The position numbers and the translations under genes are program-made. Of a stretch of DNA of 64,000 nucleotides, positions 43,407 to 54,738 are shown one piece after another; position 1 is the stretch's first letter; the number at the start of each line of letters is the position of its first letter. The notes under the pieces were generated by a model. It saw only the letters and a program-made list of their open reading frames with translations. It was not told the DNA's origin and did not search any database. The stretch comes from Apricaphanius iberus (Eukaryota > Chordata > Actinopteri > Cyprinodontiformes > Aphaniidae): NCBI GenBank assembly GCA_028564705.1, contig JAPXFQ010000792.1, positions 405,915 through 469,914 on the forward strand. The letters are read 5' to 3'.

Positions 43407-45312
43407 TCATAAAATTTCATTCGAACTGTAATTTATAAAAAATTGTTAAACCTACTTATTATTTTGCATAATCCCGTTGAATCCCAAAATATGTTTAAAT
43501 CCTGCAGCTATACATTACCAATTTTCGAAAAATTAACTACTATATTATGTACAGCCCTGAACGAATCTGCTAGACAGACTTGGTTTGCCTGCCACAATCA
43601 TCCCCTATATATATGTCGCATTTATTTTTGATTTAAAGATTTTGTTTTATATCCGGTGGGTCATTAAATTAAAAAGAGTCATAATCTGAAAAAGAATTAG
43701 CCTAGAATGTTGATAACTGTATTAAATCTTTGCTATATCATTTTCCCTTAAAAAGAATACTTTGGTATTGTAATATAATGTTTGTTTTTCTTTTTTCCAA
43801 GTCCTTAGTACTCCTGCAGAATGTGTTGTCCAATTAGAGATTAGTTCCTTTCAGTTACCTCAGCCTTCTTTCTTATTTAGTATCCATGGTGATAGGAGGA
43901 TATACCAAAACGACCAATTATATAATTTTAATATATCATAGTAATACAAATGCACCCTTGAAATATAACAACTAAACTGTTATTTAACATTAAAATGTAA
44001 GGGAAAAGTTACTTCCTGATTTACTGTTTTTTACTGGACGTCCACTCCATTTCAATATATTCTAATTGTAATATGCTGAGGAATTATCTAAATATCTGAT
44101 TAAAGATCCCTAGGGAAAGAGCAAACCCTTGTTTTTTTGCGTCACCGTTGTTGTTCCTGAAAACTAAACAAAAACACCTCCCTAATTGATGGATGTAAAA
44201 GTAAGCTCAAAAAATATTCTGTCAAATCAATATCGGTAAGTCAGTTTAAATTAGGAGTCAAATTAGCCCATGCTGTGTAAGGGTTGGGTGTGGTGCCCAA
44301 TGCAGGTTTAAGATCCCTATTTATCGCTTTAAGATAATTTATTATTCTTTATTTTCCCCTTACCTTGTTTTGTTTTTTAGATATAGTAGTAATATTATAA
44401 ATACAATTTGAGGGTTCTAATCGACTATTTGTTTTAAGCCTTTAATTACATCCGCTATAGTTTAAAAGTAATAGACTTATTTTGCACAAAACCAACCTCG
44501 ATTGGATCAGAGAATCTTAGTTCATGGGGAGTCCTCTATATTTTCCTGTTTCCTTATATTCAATTATGCTGGACAGGTCTAAATGTTTTTTAAGAGCAGG
44601 CTCAAAAGTTTACCTTTCTGTCTAGATTTTACCTGATTACTATCCATTTGCTTGTTTACCGACATTGATTGATTGATTTACTTATTTTAATTATTAAGTT
44701 TTAAGACACACATATTTTACTGTTTTACTATATCCCTTTTTTTATTAAAATTTTATCAATCATTTTATTATCCATTTCAGCTTTGATCATCTTAATCCGT
44801 TAAGCACTTTGATTTATTCTTTCTGCTGTAAAGGTGCCATATAAATAAATTTCTGCTTTGCTTTTGATTTAGCTGTTCCATTACAATTTATCCTAGCCTA
44901 AATTTAGTACATCCCTGTGGATGAAACGTAAAAATAAGGATATCATTTAAGTACCTGTTGTGTATTAATAAGGAATGTATCTTTGGGATTCCTTAGGTGT
45001 TGAATTTGCTATTAAAATAATATTTCTCCCAACTCACCAGCCAGGAACCTCATGCTATAGGTCCAGTTCTTCCGTCCACCCAACTTTCAGTTCAGTATGA
45101 GGAAATGTGCTCTTTTTTAGGGTGCCCCTGCTTCAACCCTGAGAGTAGTCTTTTCCCATCAGTCATGCACTAGTTCTCCCCCCTGTGTTGGGGGCAGAGC
45201 CCAAGGCGGATGGACTCCTGCGCTGGCCGTGTCCTTTCTTTGGCAGGGTGGCGGGCACCTGGCGCTATCCATCATCGGCCCACGCATCCTCTCCCATCTC
45301 ATCTCTCCAGGA
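43407..45312 (+). repeat. AT-rich repeat, copy 2 (within the Polinton)
   Basis: Pairs with 32285-34015. It is about 175 bases longer because of extra sequence near 44215-44580 that copy 1 lacks. The right end, CATCTCTCCAGGAACACA, abuts Polinton coding sequence at about 45312. Confidence 0.8.
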
Positions 45313-46113
45313 ACACAAAGACTGCATTCAGTTCTGCGATATGGTTTTCCGAAGAAATGTTTTCATACACTTCAACGATGGAAGAATGTAGTTTAAAACC
45401 ACATGTGAGCTCATTCATCAAAGTTCCTACCACCGTTGTGACTTTGCCGTCGGTCGCATGTATACTTTTACGATGCAGCAGGTTTTGAATAGCCGGTAAG
45501 AATTTAGGGGTGATCATTCTTCTGCTAATCGCTGCAGATAATCTTCGTTCATTTTGTTGGCTCGGATGCGAGATTTGGCAGCCGTAACAGTTCTCTCTCA
45601 TGTATTTAATATAGGTCATGTTGAACAGGTGAAGTAATGCTGTTTTTATAGTCTTTGCCATCAAAGAAGAGAGCCATCCATCCACTTCATCACCCAGCTC
45701 AGGCAGAGGCTCCAGCGATGACTGCAGTGGGGTTTGCTGAGAACAACCGCCTGAAGGAATAGGTGTGGAGGGTCTTGGAGGCTTGTCATCCACAGGGCTC
45801 AACCCCGCCTGTGCGTTGTCACAAATAGCTCCTGATAAACCATCGTCTTCAGGGGCGGTTGATGAAGCAGCGGTAAGGAGTCTTTTTTCAACACCTCAAA
45901 TTGTTCATTCGGAGGTGCTGGAGATACTTCTGGAGATGCCGGTGAATCCAAGGGAGTGAGTGGATGTACGGTCCGGAAAAACCCATCTTGTCTAGCGGTG
46001 AGAATATATCTCGGGAAGGGTTGAAAGAGCTCCAGTATGCTGGTAGGATCATCTGAAAGCCTGAGTCCTTCATTCTGTTTTCCACAACTGGAGGTGAGCT
46101 GAGGCTTTGTCAT
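45313..46113 (-). pseudogene. Polinton-associated unknown protein with a Cys/His cluster
   Basis: Minus frames 46113-45799 and 45802-45313 appear to be one gene with a frame change near 45800. The first part is Pro/Ser-rich; the second has SSLMAKTIKTALLHLFNMTY, then CYGCQISHPSQ (a possible zinc site C-x2-C-x4-H) and NLLHRKSI..TVVGTLMNEL-type helical sequence. It has the same strand as capsid and protease. Its last codons run into the AT-rich repeat. Function unknown. Confidence 0.5.
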
Positions 46114-46159
46114 GAACCAGTTATTCCAGAGGAACCCGCCCGAGGGATTAATAAAGTTT

Positions 46160-46174
46160 TATCTATCTATCTAT
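46160..46174. repeat. short (TATC)n run
   Basis: Follows GGGATTAATAAAGTTTT, a frequent LINE 3' end in fish; too short to classify. Confidence 0.6.
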
Positions 46175-46417
46175 ATGTATGTTGGAGCAGGGCGGTGCTC
46201 AGCCGAGGTGTGGTTAGGCGAATGAGGGGGATTGGCTTAAAGGCTTAAAAGGAAAGTGTTTTTTTCATTTCCTGGAACCTCTTCAAACGGCGACTACATG
46301 CGAATAAGTAAGTCACTACATGATCAAACCCTTGAGCGAAATCTTTCCATGCTTCCAACGGCACTGAGAGCACAGTGGTGAAGCACCCAGTCTTTAAAGA
46401 AAACGACTTGACCACCA

Positions 46418-46880
46418 TCACTGTGCCGTGTTCTTCACTATCGCGCCAACTTTTAATAAAGAACAGTTCCCCGGGGGGGGGGTTGCTTTGGATTGAAAGG
46501 TGCCTTGGTGGGTAACATTTTTGTCACGATTTTCCAAAATATCGATGACGAGCCTGTGGAAGGATACTGGCCAGTTTTCTTTCTCATCATCGCTGCTACT
46601 CCAAAAAGTTTCACTGACCAGTCTATTCCAGTCCTTCTGCGCAACCGGTGGGAGGGTGGAAAAGTCAGGGGTTTCATACTGATCACCATACCTTTGATAA
46701 AATAAGACTAGGCCGACATAATTAAAAATGTAACCCAATTTTCCTTCAACGCCGTACCACTTTAAATTCCATTCATTTTGTATGATTTCAGCAGAAGGGT
46801 TTAAAAACAAACGAGTCTCTTCGTCACCTGTTTTTTCCTGTTTAAATCCATCGGCTCGCTTTTAGAACAAACCGGAGTTG
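46418..46880 (-). pseudogene. unknown protein upstream in the Polinton segment 3
   Basis: 130 codons open from 46810 with in-frame sequence upstream to about 46860. It has NEWNLKWYGVEGKLGYIFNY and VAQKDWNRLVSETFWSS, followed by an acidic run and a Pro-rich tail. No family recognised. It may be the N-terminal neighbour of the previous gene. Confidence 0.4.
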
Positions 46881-46999
46881 TTAAGAGAGAGACGTCGGCT
46901 TTTTGATGTTTAGACATTGCTTTCCTAACGAAAACCTGCGCATGTCTCTATTTAAAAGGGGAAAAGACTCCTCCTTTCTTACTAAGTTTTGGCGCCGCC

Positions 47000-47190
47000 T
47001 CCACCGGTAGTCATAAATCATGTTTGACACAAGGTTTTGACCTCTGGTAACCCCAACCCACTCCCCCCTCCCACTAGGAGCCATAAATTCTGTTTTGACA
47101 CAAAGTTTTGAACCCCCCCTTCTCCTCCGGAAGTCATAAACCCCTCCCCCTCTTCCGGAAGTGATAAATCATTCCAAGGGTCATAAATAC
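47000..47190. repeat. degenerate short tandem repeats with CATAAA
   Basis: GTCATAAATCATGTTTGACAC and CCATAAATTCTGTTTTGACA, each followed by AAGGTTTTGA or AAAGTTTTGA, are about 75 bases apart; further GTCATAAA and GTGATAAAT words follow. No coding content. This could be near the Polinton end but I cannot show that. Confidence 0.55.
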
Positions 47191-47202
47191 CAAAATGACC
47201 AC

Positions 47203-47939
47203 TGTCATGGTTGGCTCAGATTGACTCATAAGTTACACAGTTGGACTCAGACTCCAGGAAAGAGTTTAAGATGTTTCATTAAATTATTTGTAGGTGAACA
47301 CAGGATGGAATGGACCGGGTGGTGAGACACGGAAGACGCCGCTGGAAGGTAAGAATAAATTGTGAGGATTTTCTTCATAAAAAATGGCGAGGAAGATTGA
47401 AGGAGATTGGTCAACTCACTGGAGGAACCTTGTATCCAGACACGAGAGAGAGGTAGGGATCCAGAATCCAGAGACCTTAGAGAGCCGTATGAATGCCAGG
47501 TGAATCGTCTTTGTTATAGCTGTAGGAAGTGCAGAGCGTCTGGACTGAACCACCAGGAGCAGCGACAGAATCTAGGAGGAGCGGCCAATAACCCCAGGGA
47601 GACGAGCGTCGGTGGAGGAGTCCAGGACTGGGACCTTGGGATGACGCTGAGAGTTTGCCAAGGAACTCAGGTCAGAGGAAGCAGCTCGGGAGGACAACTG
47701 GAGAATCAGGAGGACAACACAGGTAAGTCAAAGAAGTAAACTCTCACGGGTAAACCAGAGTAGAGGTCAGTTACCACTCCTTGGAACAGAATCATCTGAC
47801 GCCCGTCTGGTGGCACAGCTCTCCTTAAATGCTGCAGAGTTGATGAGGGAATCAGCTCCAGGTGTGTCAGCCCAACACTCAGCACCTGTGGAAGAAAGAG
47901 GAAATGGCTCCCTCTGCTGGATCATACCGGATCCTGACA
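47203..47939 (-). repeat. 3' LTR of Gypsy 1
   Basis: In the element's sense it begins TGTCAGGATCCGG (47939 downwards) and ends CAACCATGACA, with TG...CA ends. A purine tract GAGGGGAGGTAA lies directly before it. Its mate is not in the window, so the edges rest on the terminal bases and the purine tract. Confidence 0.7.
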
Positions 47940-47949
47940 TTACCTCCCC

Positions 47950-49850
47950 TCAACGGACGCCTCCTGGAAGCCGACCAGATCTCCTTTCAAAGTCCCTGAT
48001 AAGGGACTGGTCCAAAATAAATGAACGGGGCACCCAGGAGCGTTCTTCCGGGCTGTAACCCTCCCAGTCCACCAAAAACTGATAACCCTTCCCCCGGCGG
48101 CCAGTCTCCAGGATATGAGACACGGTGTAGACTGGACCTCCTTCGACCATGCGGGCTGGAGGGGGGTTAGGAGGTGATGGACATAAGGAACTAACTGAAA
48201 CCGGTCTGACCTGGGAAACATGGAACACAGGGTGGACACGAAGGGAAGACGGAAGCTTCAGGCGAACGCCCAAAGGGTTCAGGACGGCAAGGATAGGGAA
48301 GGGACCCAAGAAACGTGGGCCGAGTCTCTTGGGAGTGGCTTTCAGGTTGATGTTCCTAGCCACACCGTCTGACCAGGGCTGTAGGATGGCGTGGCGGACC
48401 GGTGGCGATCAGCATATTTCTTTTTCTGCAGGGAGGTACGCTACAGGGCAGCCCGTGTCTGAGTCCAGATCTTTTTACAGAAATTGATGTATGCTTGAAC
48501 CGAAGGGAGAACAGAATCAGGAGCAGAGTTGGGCAGCAGAGATGGTTGGAACCCAACAGAGTCTTCAAATGGATAACGACCAGTGGCAGCGGAGATATGG
48601 GTGTTATGGGCGTATTCAATCCAGGGTAAGTGAATATTCCATGACTGTGGATTGGAGGAACAAACACACCTGAGGGCATCTTCGACTTTCTGGTTGAGTC
48701 TCTCGCACTGGCCGTTGGTTTCAGGATGAAACCCATATGATAAGCACGACAAAACTCCGTCCAGACCTGAGAGGAGAATTGGGGGCTTCTGTCCGAGGTG
48801 ATCTCAAAGGGGGTACCATGTAAACGGAAGACATGGTTAACCAGTAATTTGGCCATCTGGGCTGCGGAGGGAAGTTTAGATAAGGCCACAAGGTAGCAGG
48901 CTTTAGAGAATCGGTCAATAATCGTGAGGATGACAGTCTTTCCCTTGGAGGGTGGGAGACCAGTTACGAAGTCCAGGGCGATGTGAGACCAAAGGCGGGC
49001 TGGGATGGGTAAGGGCTGCAGGAGAACCGAGGGGGGTCGGTGAGTATTTTTATTTTATTACAGGTATGGTAAGCGGAAACAAACTTCTTAACATCTTTGT
49101 TAAGGCCCGGCCACCAAAAATACTGCAGAACATAAGCCACCGTTCTGCTGACCCCTGGGTGACAGGTGAATTTGGACGAATGTGCCCATAGAATGGCCTT
49201 TGATCAGACTGAAGAAGGAACAAAGCATCTCCCAGGAGGACCACCTACGGGGTATGGTTCCAGCTGGGAGGCGACCTGGATCTGTCGCTCCAGGTCCCAC
49301 GAAAGGCTTCCGATTCTGCACGAGGGTGGCAGGATGGGTTCAGGGGTCTCGGGATCAGAATCGGAGGAAAACTGTCTGGAGAGGGCATCCGGTTTAATGT
49401 TTTTTGATCCGAGTCCGAAGGCAATGTCGAAGTTGAATCTAGAGAAGAACAGGGACCAACGAAATTGTCTAGGATTAAGGCGTTTAGCATCCTTGAGGTA
49501 ACACAAATTCTTGTGATCGGTAAGAACCAAAATAGATCATTTGGTTGCCTCCAGCCAGTGTCTCCACTCCTCCAAGGTGAGTTTAATGGCCAACAGCTAC
49601 CGGTCCCCCACATCATATCTGCTCTCTGTGGGAGAAAATCTCTTCGAAAAGAAGGCACACAGGTGGAGCTTACCATCAGCCAGGGAGCGTTGGGAGAGGA
49701 CCGCCCCAACGCCAGTGTTAGACGCGTCAACCTCAAGGATGAATTGAATCTCCGGGTCAGGTTGAATCAGGACAGGTGCCTGGGTGAAACGGTGTTTGAT
49801 CTCCTTAAATGCATGATCAGCCTGTGGATTCCAGGAAAATACACATTTAG
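47950..49850 (-). pseudogene. Gypsy 1 RNase H, integrase and chromodomain, broken
   Basis: From high to low coordinates: RNase H ([13 protein letters not shown] and [20 protein letters not shown]), integrase parts ([20 protein letters not shown] with the second Asp; [17 protein letters not shown] with the Glu block), and a C-terminal chromodomain ([20 protein letters not shown] then [14 protein letters not shown]). At least four frameshifts. The chromodomain, which binds modified histones, marks a chromovirus of the sushi type. Confidence 0.85.
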
Positions 49851-50456
49851 TGAAAAGAGCTTGACAGAGTTTGGACCCAAAACAAGACCACAATTCAGAA
49901 AGTTCAGTTAAGGGGGTTTTATTTACAAGGTCTAGAAAATGTGCACTCCGGAGTCGGGAAGCTTCAGAGCGGGCACGGCCAGGTCATGTACCCAAGGGCA
50001 GTGATCAGGGAGTCTTCAGCTGTAGGTACAAGCTTTTGGGAGAAGGGGAGGAGGAATGTTTTCAAAATGACCAGGAATGGTCCAATTGCTGAATCGAAAA
50101 TAAATAACTTAACTTCACAGTGGAGGAGTTCAAAGGTCCGTGATACAAAATTCAGTAGTCCTCTCAATAGACAGGTCCAGGTACTAATCTCAGAGAGGCA
50201 GTGTAAAATCCTTGGATAGCGGAGAGGCAGAGGTCTTGATGATCAACATGGGGGTCAGTACACAAGAGACGGCAGTCGGACAATGAAACCGCTTGATAGG
50301 CTGTGACAGGTACAACGTGGAACAGGACAATATCGCCAATGAGTTGCTGCAGTTGGCACAGGAGCTTAAATAGGGAGCAGCCCAGGTGGGACCAATCAGC
50401 CAATTAGCAGGCTGGTGAGCAGGAGAAAAACACGACACACAGTGCCAAGCATGACA
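49851..50456 (-). repeat. 3' LTR of Gypsy 2
   Basis: 606 bp, direct repeat of 54739-55310. The two differ by numerous one- to three-base indels as well as substitutions, and this copy is longer. Ends TG...CA. Confidence 0.95.
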
Positions 50457-50467
50457 TTACCCCTTCC

Positions 50468-52340
50468 TCAAGGGGCGGCTCTTGACGCCCCACGGGGCTG
50501 ATCAGGATGCTGACTATGAAAATCCCGGATGAGGGACTTGTCCACAATGAAGCGAGATGGAACCCAAGACCTCTCCTCTGGCCCATAGCCCATCCAGTCC
50601 ACCAGGTACTGTACCCCACGTCCCCAACGCCTGGAACGCAGAAGTCGCCGAACCGTGAAGACCGGGCCACCAGCAAGGAATCGGGCGGGCGGAGGGGGTT
50701 TGGAAGGAGGGTTTAAGCTAGAGGAGACCGCTGGCTTAACCTTGGACACATGGAAAGTTGGATGAACTCTCATGGAATGGGGAAGCTTTAACCGAACAGC
50801 CACTGGATTTATAATCTTGGAAACAGGAAACGGCCCCATGAAACGGGGTGCCAACTTACGGTTCTCCACCTTGAGGGGGAGGTCCTTAGTCGAAAGCCAC
50901 ACCCTCTGTCCAACGACGTATCTGGGGGCCATTGATCGGCGCCTGTTGGCACAGCGTGAGTAGACGGCCGATGTCTTACAAAGCGCAGCTCTGGCCTTAC
51001 GCCACACTCTCAGGCATCGACGGACCGCAACATGAGCTGCAGGGACAGAGGCTGACCTTTCTTGGTTAGAAAACACAGGGGGGTGAAAACCATAGACAAC
51101 ATGGAATGGAGATAAACCTGTGGCAGAAGATGGCAAACCGTTCATGGCATATTCTACCCAGGGTAGGTTCTTGGCCCAGGAGGTAGGATTGTCACAACAT
51201 AAGGCACGAAGTTTTGATTCAACCTCCTGGTTCATCCTTTCCGTCTGCCCATCTGACTGTGGGTGAAAACCAGAAGAGATGCTGATGTTGATGCCCAGCT
51301 GTGAGCAGAATTCTCTCCAGAATCTGGAAATGAACTGTGGTCCACGGTCTGAGACAATGTCTCGAGGGAAACCATGCAGCCGGAAGACTTCTTGAGCCAT
51401 GATGTCAGCCAACTTAGCTGCAGTAGGCATTTTGACCAAAGGAACCAGATGCACCATCTTTGAAAAACGGTCAACGATTGTCAATAGGACAGTCTTACCC
51501 TCAGAGGGAGGAAGGCCTGTAACGAAATCCATGGATATGTGTGACCATGGCCGATGCGGAATGGACAGAGGAAGCAGAAGACCAGCAGGGGGTCGTCGGG
51601 ATGGCTTAGTTCTGGCACACAGAGAGCAGGCTGACACAAATTCTCTGGTGTCCTTTCGGAGGGTTGGCCACCAGAACCTGGACTGTACAACAGCAGTGGT
51701 CTTAGTGATACCTGGATGGCAAAATAGTTTGGAGTTGTGGCAGAAACTAAGCACTTTGGAGATGAGGAATTCAGGAACAAAGAGGCGATCCTTAGGACAC
51801 AGAATCGGTGGAGGAGAGTCTCGATGACTTCTAGTGACCAGTCTTTCAAGGGCTGTCCTAGTGACTGAAAGGCGAACAGATTTAGGCAGGATATACTCCG
51901 TAGACTCGGTGGGTTGGATAACGGTCTCACCCTCGAAAACCCTGGACAGGGCGTCCGGTTTGATGTTCTTGTGACCTGGACGAAAAGACAAAGTAAAGTT
52001 GAAACGGTTGAAAAACAGAGCCCACCTGGCCTGGCGGGGGTTGAGTCGCTTGGCAGTCTTCAAGTACTCAAGATTCTTATGGTCAGTCCATACCACAAAT
52101 TGATGGCTGGCCCCTTCAAGCCAATGTCGCCACTCCTCCAATGCTAATCTGATAGCCAACAGTTCTCTGTCGCCTACATCATAGTTCCTCTCTGAGGGGG
52201 ATAGCTTATGGGACAGAAAGGCACATGGGTGAAGCCTTCCGTCCACTGCAGAGCGTTGAGAAAGGATGGCGTCAATACCTGTACTAGAGGCATCCACCTC
52301 TACAACAAAGGGCCTTGATGGATCTGGTAGGATAGAACAG
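50468..52340 (-). CDS. Gypsy 2 pol, RNase H-integrase-chromodomain
   Basis: Open frame of about 624 codons, continuing pol after a frameshift near 52335. RNase [20 protein letters not shown] and [20 protein letters not shown]. Integrase: zinc-binding H..H..C..C region (FCHPGITKT ... [11 protein letters not shown]), then the catalytic triad in [21 protein letters not shown] and [17 protein letters not shown]-terminal: [19 protein letters not shown] with PEERSWVP, a chromodomain. The end lies 12 bases from the 3' LTR. It looks intact apart from being out of frame with the upstream half. Confidence 0.9.
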
Positions 52341-53862
52341 GTGCAGACGTAAAACATGACTTGAGCGCCTCAAACGCCCCTTGGGCCTCTTTGGTCCAAA
52401 AGAACCCAACCTTGGATGACGTTAACTGATGTAAAGGGGCTGCGACAGAGCTGAAGTTATGGATAAATCGGCGGTAGAAATTGGCAAAACCAAGGAACCG
52501 TTGTAGTTCCTTGGTGCTGGTGGGTCTAGGCCAATTGGTGACTGCAGAGACTTTCTGCGGATCCATCTTTATCTCCCCTGGTGAGACAACAAAACCCAGA
52601 AATGAAACTGACTCTTTATGAAACTCGCACTTCTCCGCCTTAACAAAGAGTTGATTCTGGAGCAGTCTGAGTAGCACCTGACGTACATGAGAAATATGAC
52701 TTTGGAGATCCTTTGAAAAAATTAGTATGTCATCTAAGTATATAAACACAAACTTGTTAATCATATCCCTTAGCACATCATTGACTAGGGTCTGGAACAC
52801 TGCTGGAGCATTGGTTAACCCAAAAGGCATGACGAGATATTCATAGTGACCAGAGGGTGTGTTAAAGGCAGTCTTCCACTCATCCCCTTCCCTGATACGC
52901 ACTAAATGATAGGCGTTCCTGAGATCGAGCTTAGTGAAGATGGTACTCCCTTGTAGAAGCTCGAACGCAGAGGACATTAGGGGAAGTGGGTAGCGGTTCT
53001 TAACCGTGATGTTATTAAGGCCTCTATAATCAATACATGGCCGGAGGGAGCCATCCTTTTTCCCAACAAAAAAAAATCCAGCTCCGGCAGGGGAAGTGGA
53101 TCTCCTAATGAGTCCGGCCTTAAGAGCCTCTGAGATGTAGCTATTCATGGCCTCCTTCTCAGGACCTGACAGGGAAAATAACCTACCCCGGGGAGGTGTA
53201 GACCCTGGGGTCAGTTCAATGGGGCAGTCAAAAGGCCTGTGAGGAGGTAGTGAGGTGGCCTTGGATTTATTAAAAACCTCCTTCAAATCATGATAGACAA
53301 CAGGAACCAAGGATAAGTCAGACTTTATCGAGCGGTCTTCAGTTAGAGTGTTAGTACGTGACCAAGCTTCTAACAGACACGTGGAGGAACATGATGGGCT
53401 CCAGCTGAGAATCTCTCCCTTGATCCAATCAATAACTGGGTTATGTCGTTTAAGCCATGAGTTACCCAAAATGACGGGCAAGTCAGGCGAATGGATAAGG
53501 AGAAATGAAACCTCTTCTTGGTGATTGCCTGCAAGAATCATGGAAACAGGAGAGCTCTGGTGAGTGACACTATGAATCTTATGGCCATCAATAGCAAAGA
53601 CTTCTCTAGGATTGTCTAAAGGTAAAACAGAGAGGTTAAGTGTCTTAGCCATTTCCAGATCCATGAATTCTGAGTCAGCCCCAGAGTCAATAAATACTGG
53701 GACCTCCTTAGAGGAAGAGGGGAAAACAGCAAGCATTACAGGATGGGGAAAATCTTTACAATTAGAAATAGGGCTCAGCAAAGTTCCCCTTACCTTTACT
53801 GAGCCATGGCTTTTACTGGGCATTTGGCAGCTTGATGATCCTTTCCTCCACAATAAAAACAA
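52300..53862 (-). CDS. Gypsy 2 pol, protease-reverse transcriptase
   Basis: 520 codons; the frame overlaps the gag end by 67 bases, so expression would need a ribosomal frameshift from gag. The protease active site is DSGADSEF (Asp at residue 59 of the open frame). RT blocks are [50 protein letters not shown] and the catalytic [10 protein letters not shown] at about residue 374, then [13 protein letters not shown]. The frame leaves the RNase H sequence near 52335, the main coding lesion. Confidence 0.9.
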   Translation of the reverse strand: MFLLWRKGSSSCQMPSKSHGSVKVRGTLLSPISNCKDFPHPVMLAVFPSSSKEVPVFIDSGADSEFMDLEMAKTLNLSVLPLDNPREVFAIDGHKIHSVTHQSSPVSMILAGNHQEEVSFLLIHSPDLPVILGNSWLKRHNPVIDWIKGEILSWSPSCSSTCLLEAWSRTNTLTEDRSIKSDLSLVPVVYHDLKEVFNKSKATSLPPHRPFDCPIELTPGSTPPRGRLFSLSGPEKEAMNSYISEALKAGLIRRSTSPAGAGFFFVGKKDGSLRPCIDYRGLNNITVKNRYPLPLMSSAFELLQGSTIFTKLDLRNAYHLVRIREGDEWKTAFNTPSGHYEYLVMPFGLTNAPAVFQTLVNDVLRDMINKFVFIYLDDILIFSKDLQSHISHVRQVLLRLLQNQLFVKAEKCEFHKESVSFLGFVVSPGEIKMDPQKVSAVTNWPRPTSTKELQRFLGFANFYRRFIHNFSSVAAPLHQLTSSKVGFFWTKEAQGAFEALKSCFTSAPVLSYQIHQGPLL

Positions 53863-54722
53863 AGACGTTGGAGGAGTCTTCTATCTCGTTCCTCCTTGGA
53901 CAGCCTTGTTCGCCCAATCTGCATTGGTTCCTCTGGAGATCTAGCTGGATCAAGAGAAGTAGTGGCAGACGGAGGGGTAAAGACAGAGGACGAAAAGGGT
54001 CTGGGCTGATTACTTCTGAGCCTCTCCCTTCTTCTCTCTCTAAGTCTCAGATCGATCCTTGTGGCTAGCTGTTCTAGCCCCTTAAGAGTCTTTGGGGGGT
54101 CTCTTGTTGCAATCTCATCCTTGATGTCCTCTGACAGACCCTGATAGAAGGCATCATATAAGGCCTCTGAGTTCCACTTGCAATCAGACATAAAAGAATG
54201 AAAATCAATGATGTACTCAGTAACTGGTCTGGTTCTCTGCCTGAGGGTAAACAGTCTGCGAGCAGCCTCCCTTTCCGGGCGGACAGGGTCAAACACTCTT
54301 TTGAGCTCTTCATTGAACGCTGTGAAGGAATAACAGATGGGGGAGTCGTTGTCCCATTCAGTTGTCCCCCACACTTTTGCCCTGCCAGACAGCAAAGAGA
54401 TGACATATGCCACTTTGGAGCGTTCTGAAGGGAAGGAGGATGGTTGCAATTCAAAATGCAAGGAGCACTGGGTGATAAAGGGCCTGCACTCCTCAGCGTT
54501 GCCAGAAAAACGTTCAGGAGCCGGTATTTTAGGTTCACATCCTGGATTAACTGTTACAGGAGCTTGGGAAGTAGTAGGGGCAGCTGTGCTATCTGACAAT
54601 CGTGCTGCTGTAACGACGGTTAAATCTGATAACCCTTTAAGAACCTTGTGCATGTCATCCTGAAGCTGAGTAATAGATGATTCAACGGCTTTAACCCAAT
54701 TCTGGTCAGGTCTTGGGTCCAT
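53796..54722 (-). CDS. Gypsy 2 gag
   Basis: 308 codons from the ATG at 54722, chosen because the upstream in-frame ATG lies inside the LTR. A helical N-terminus ([19 protein letters not shown]) is followed by the capsid-type region ([43 protein letters not shown]), an arginine-rich linker ([12 protein letters not shown]) and one CCHC zinc knuckle, [14 protein letters not shown], close to the end. The start codon is only 4 bases past the presumed primer site. Confidence 0.9.
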   Translation of the reverse strand: MDPRPDQNWVKAVESSITQLQDDMHKVLKGLSDLTVVTAARLSDSTAAPTTSQAPVTVNPGCEPKIPAPERFSGNAEECRPFITQCSLHFELQPSSFPSERSKVAYVISLLSGRAKVWGTTEWDNDSPICYSFTAFNEELKRVFDPVRPEREAARRLFTLRQRTRPVTEYIIDFHSFMSDCKWNSEALYDAFYQGLSEDIKDEIATRDPPKTLKGLEQLATRIDLRLRERRRERLRSNQPRPFSSSVFTPPSATTSLDPARSPEEPMQIGRTRLSKEERDRRLLQRLCFYCGGKDHQAAKCPVKAMAQ

Positions 54723-54726
54723 GATG

Positions 54727-54736
54727 GCGAGATTGT
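54727..54736 (-). promoter_or_regulatory. putative self-primer binding site of Gypsy 2
   Basis: In the element's sense ACAATCTCGC lies two bases after the 5' LTR. It is not a tRNA-end complement (no TGG start) but is perfectly complementary to GCGAGATTGT inside the LTR at 55195-55186, the predicted 5' end of the transcript. Confidence 0.7.
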
Positions 54737-54738
54737 AC

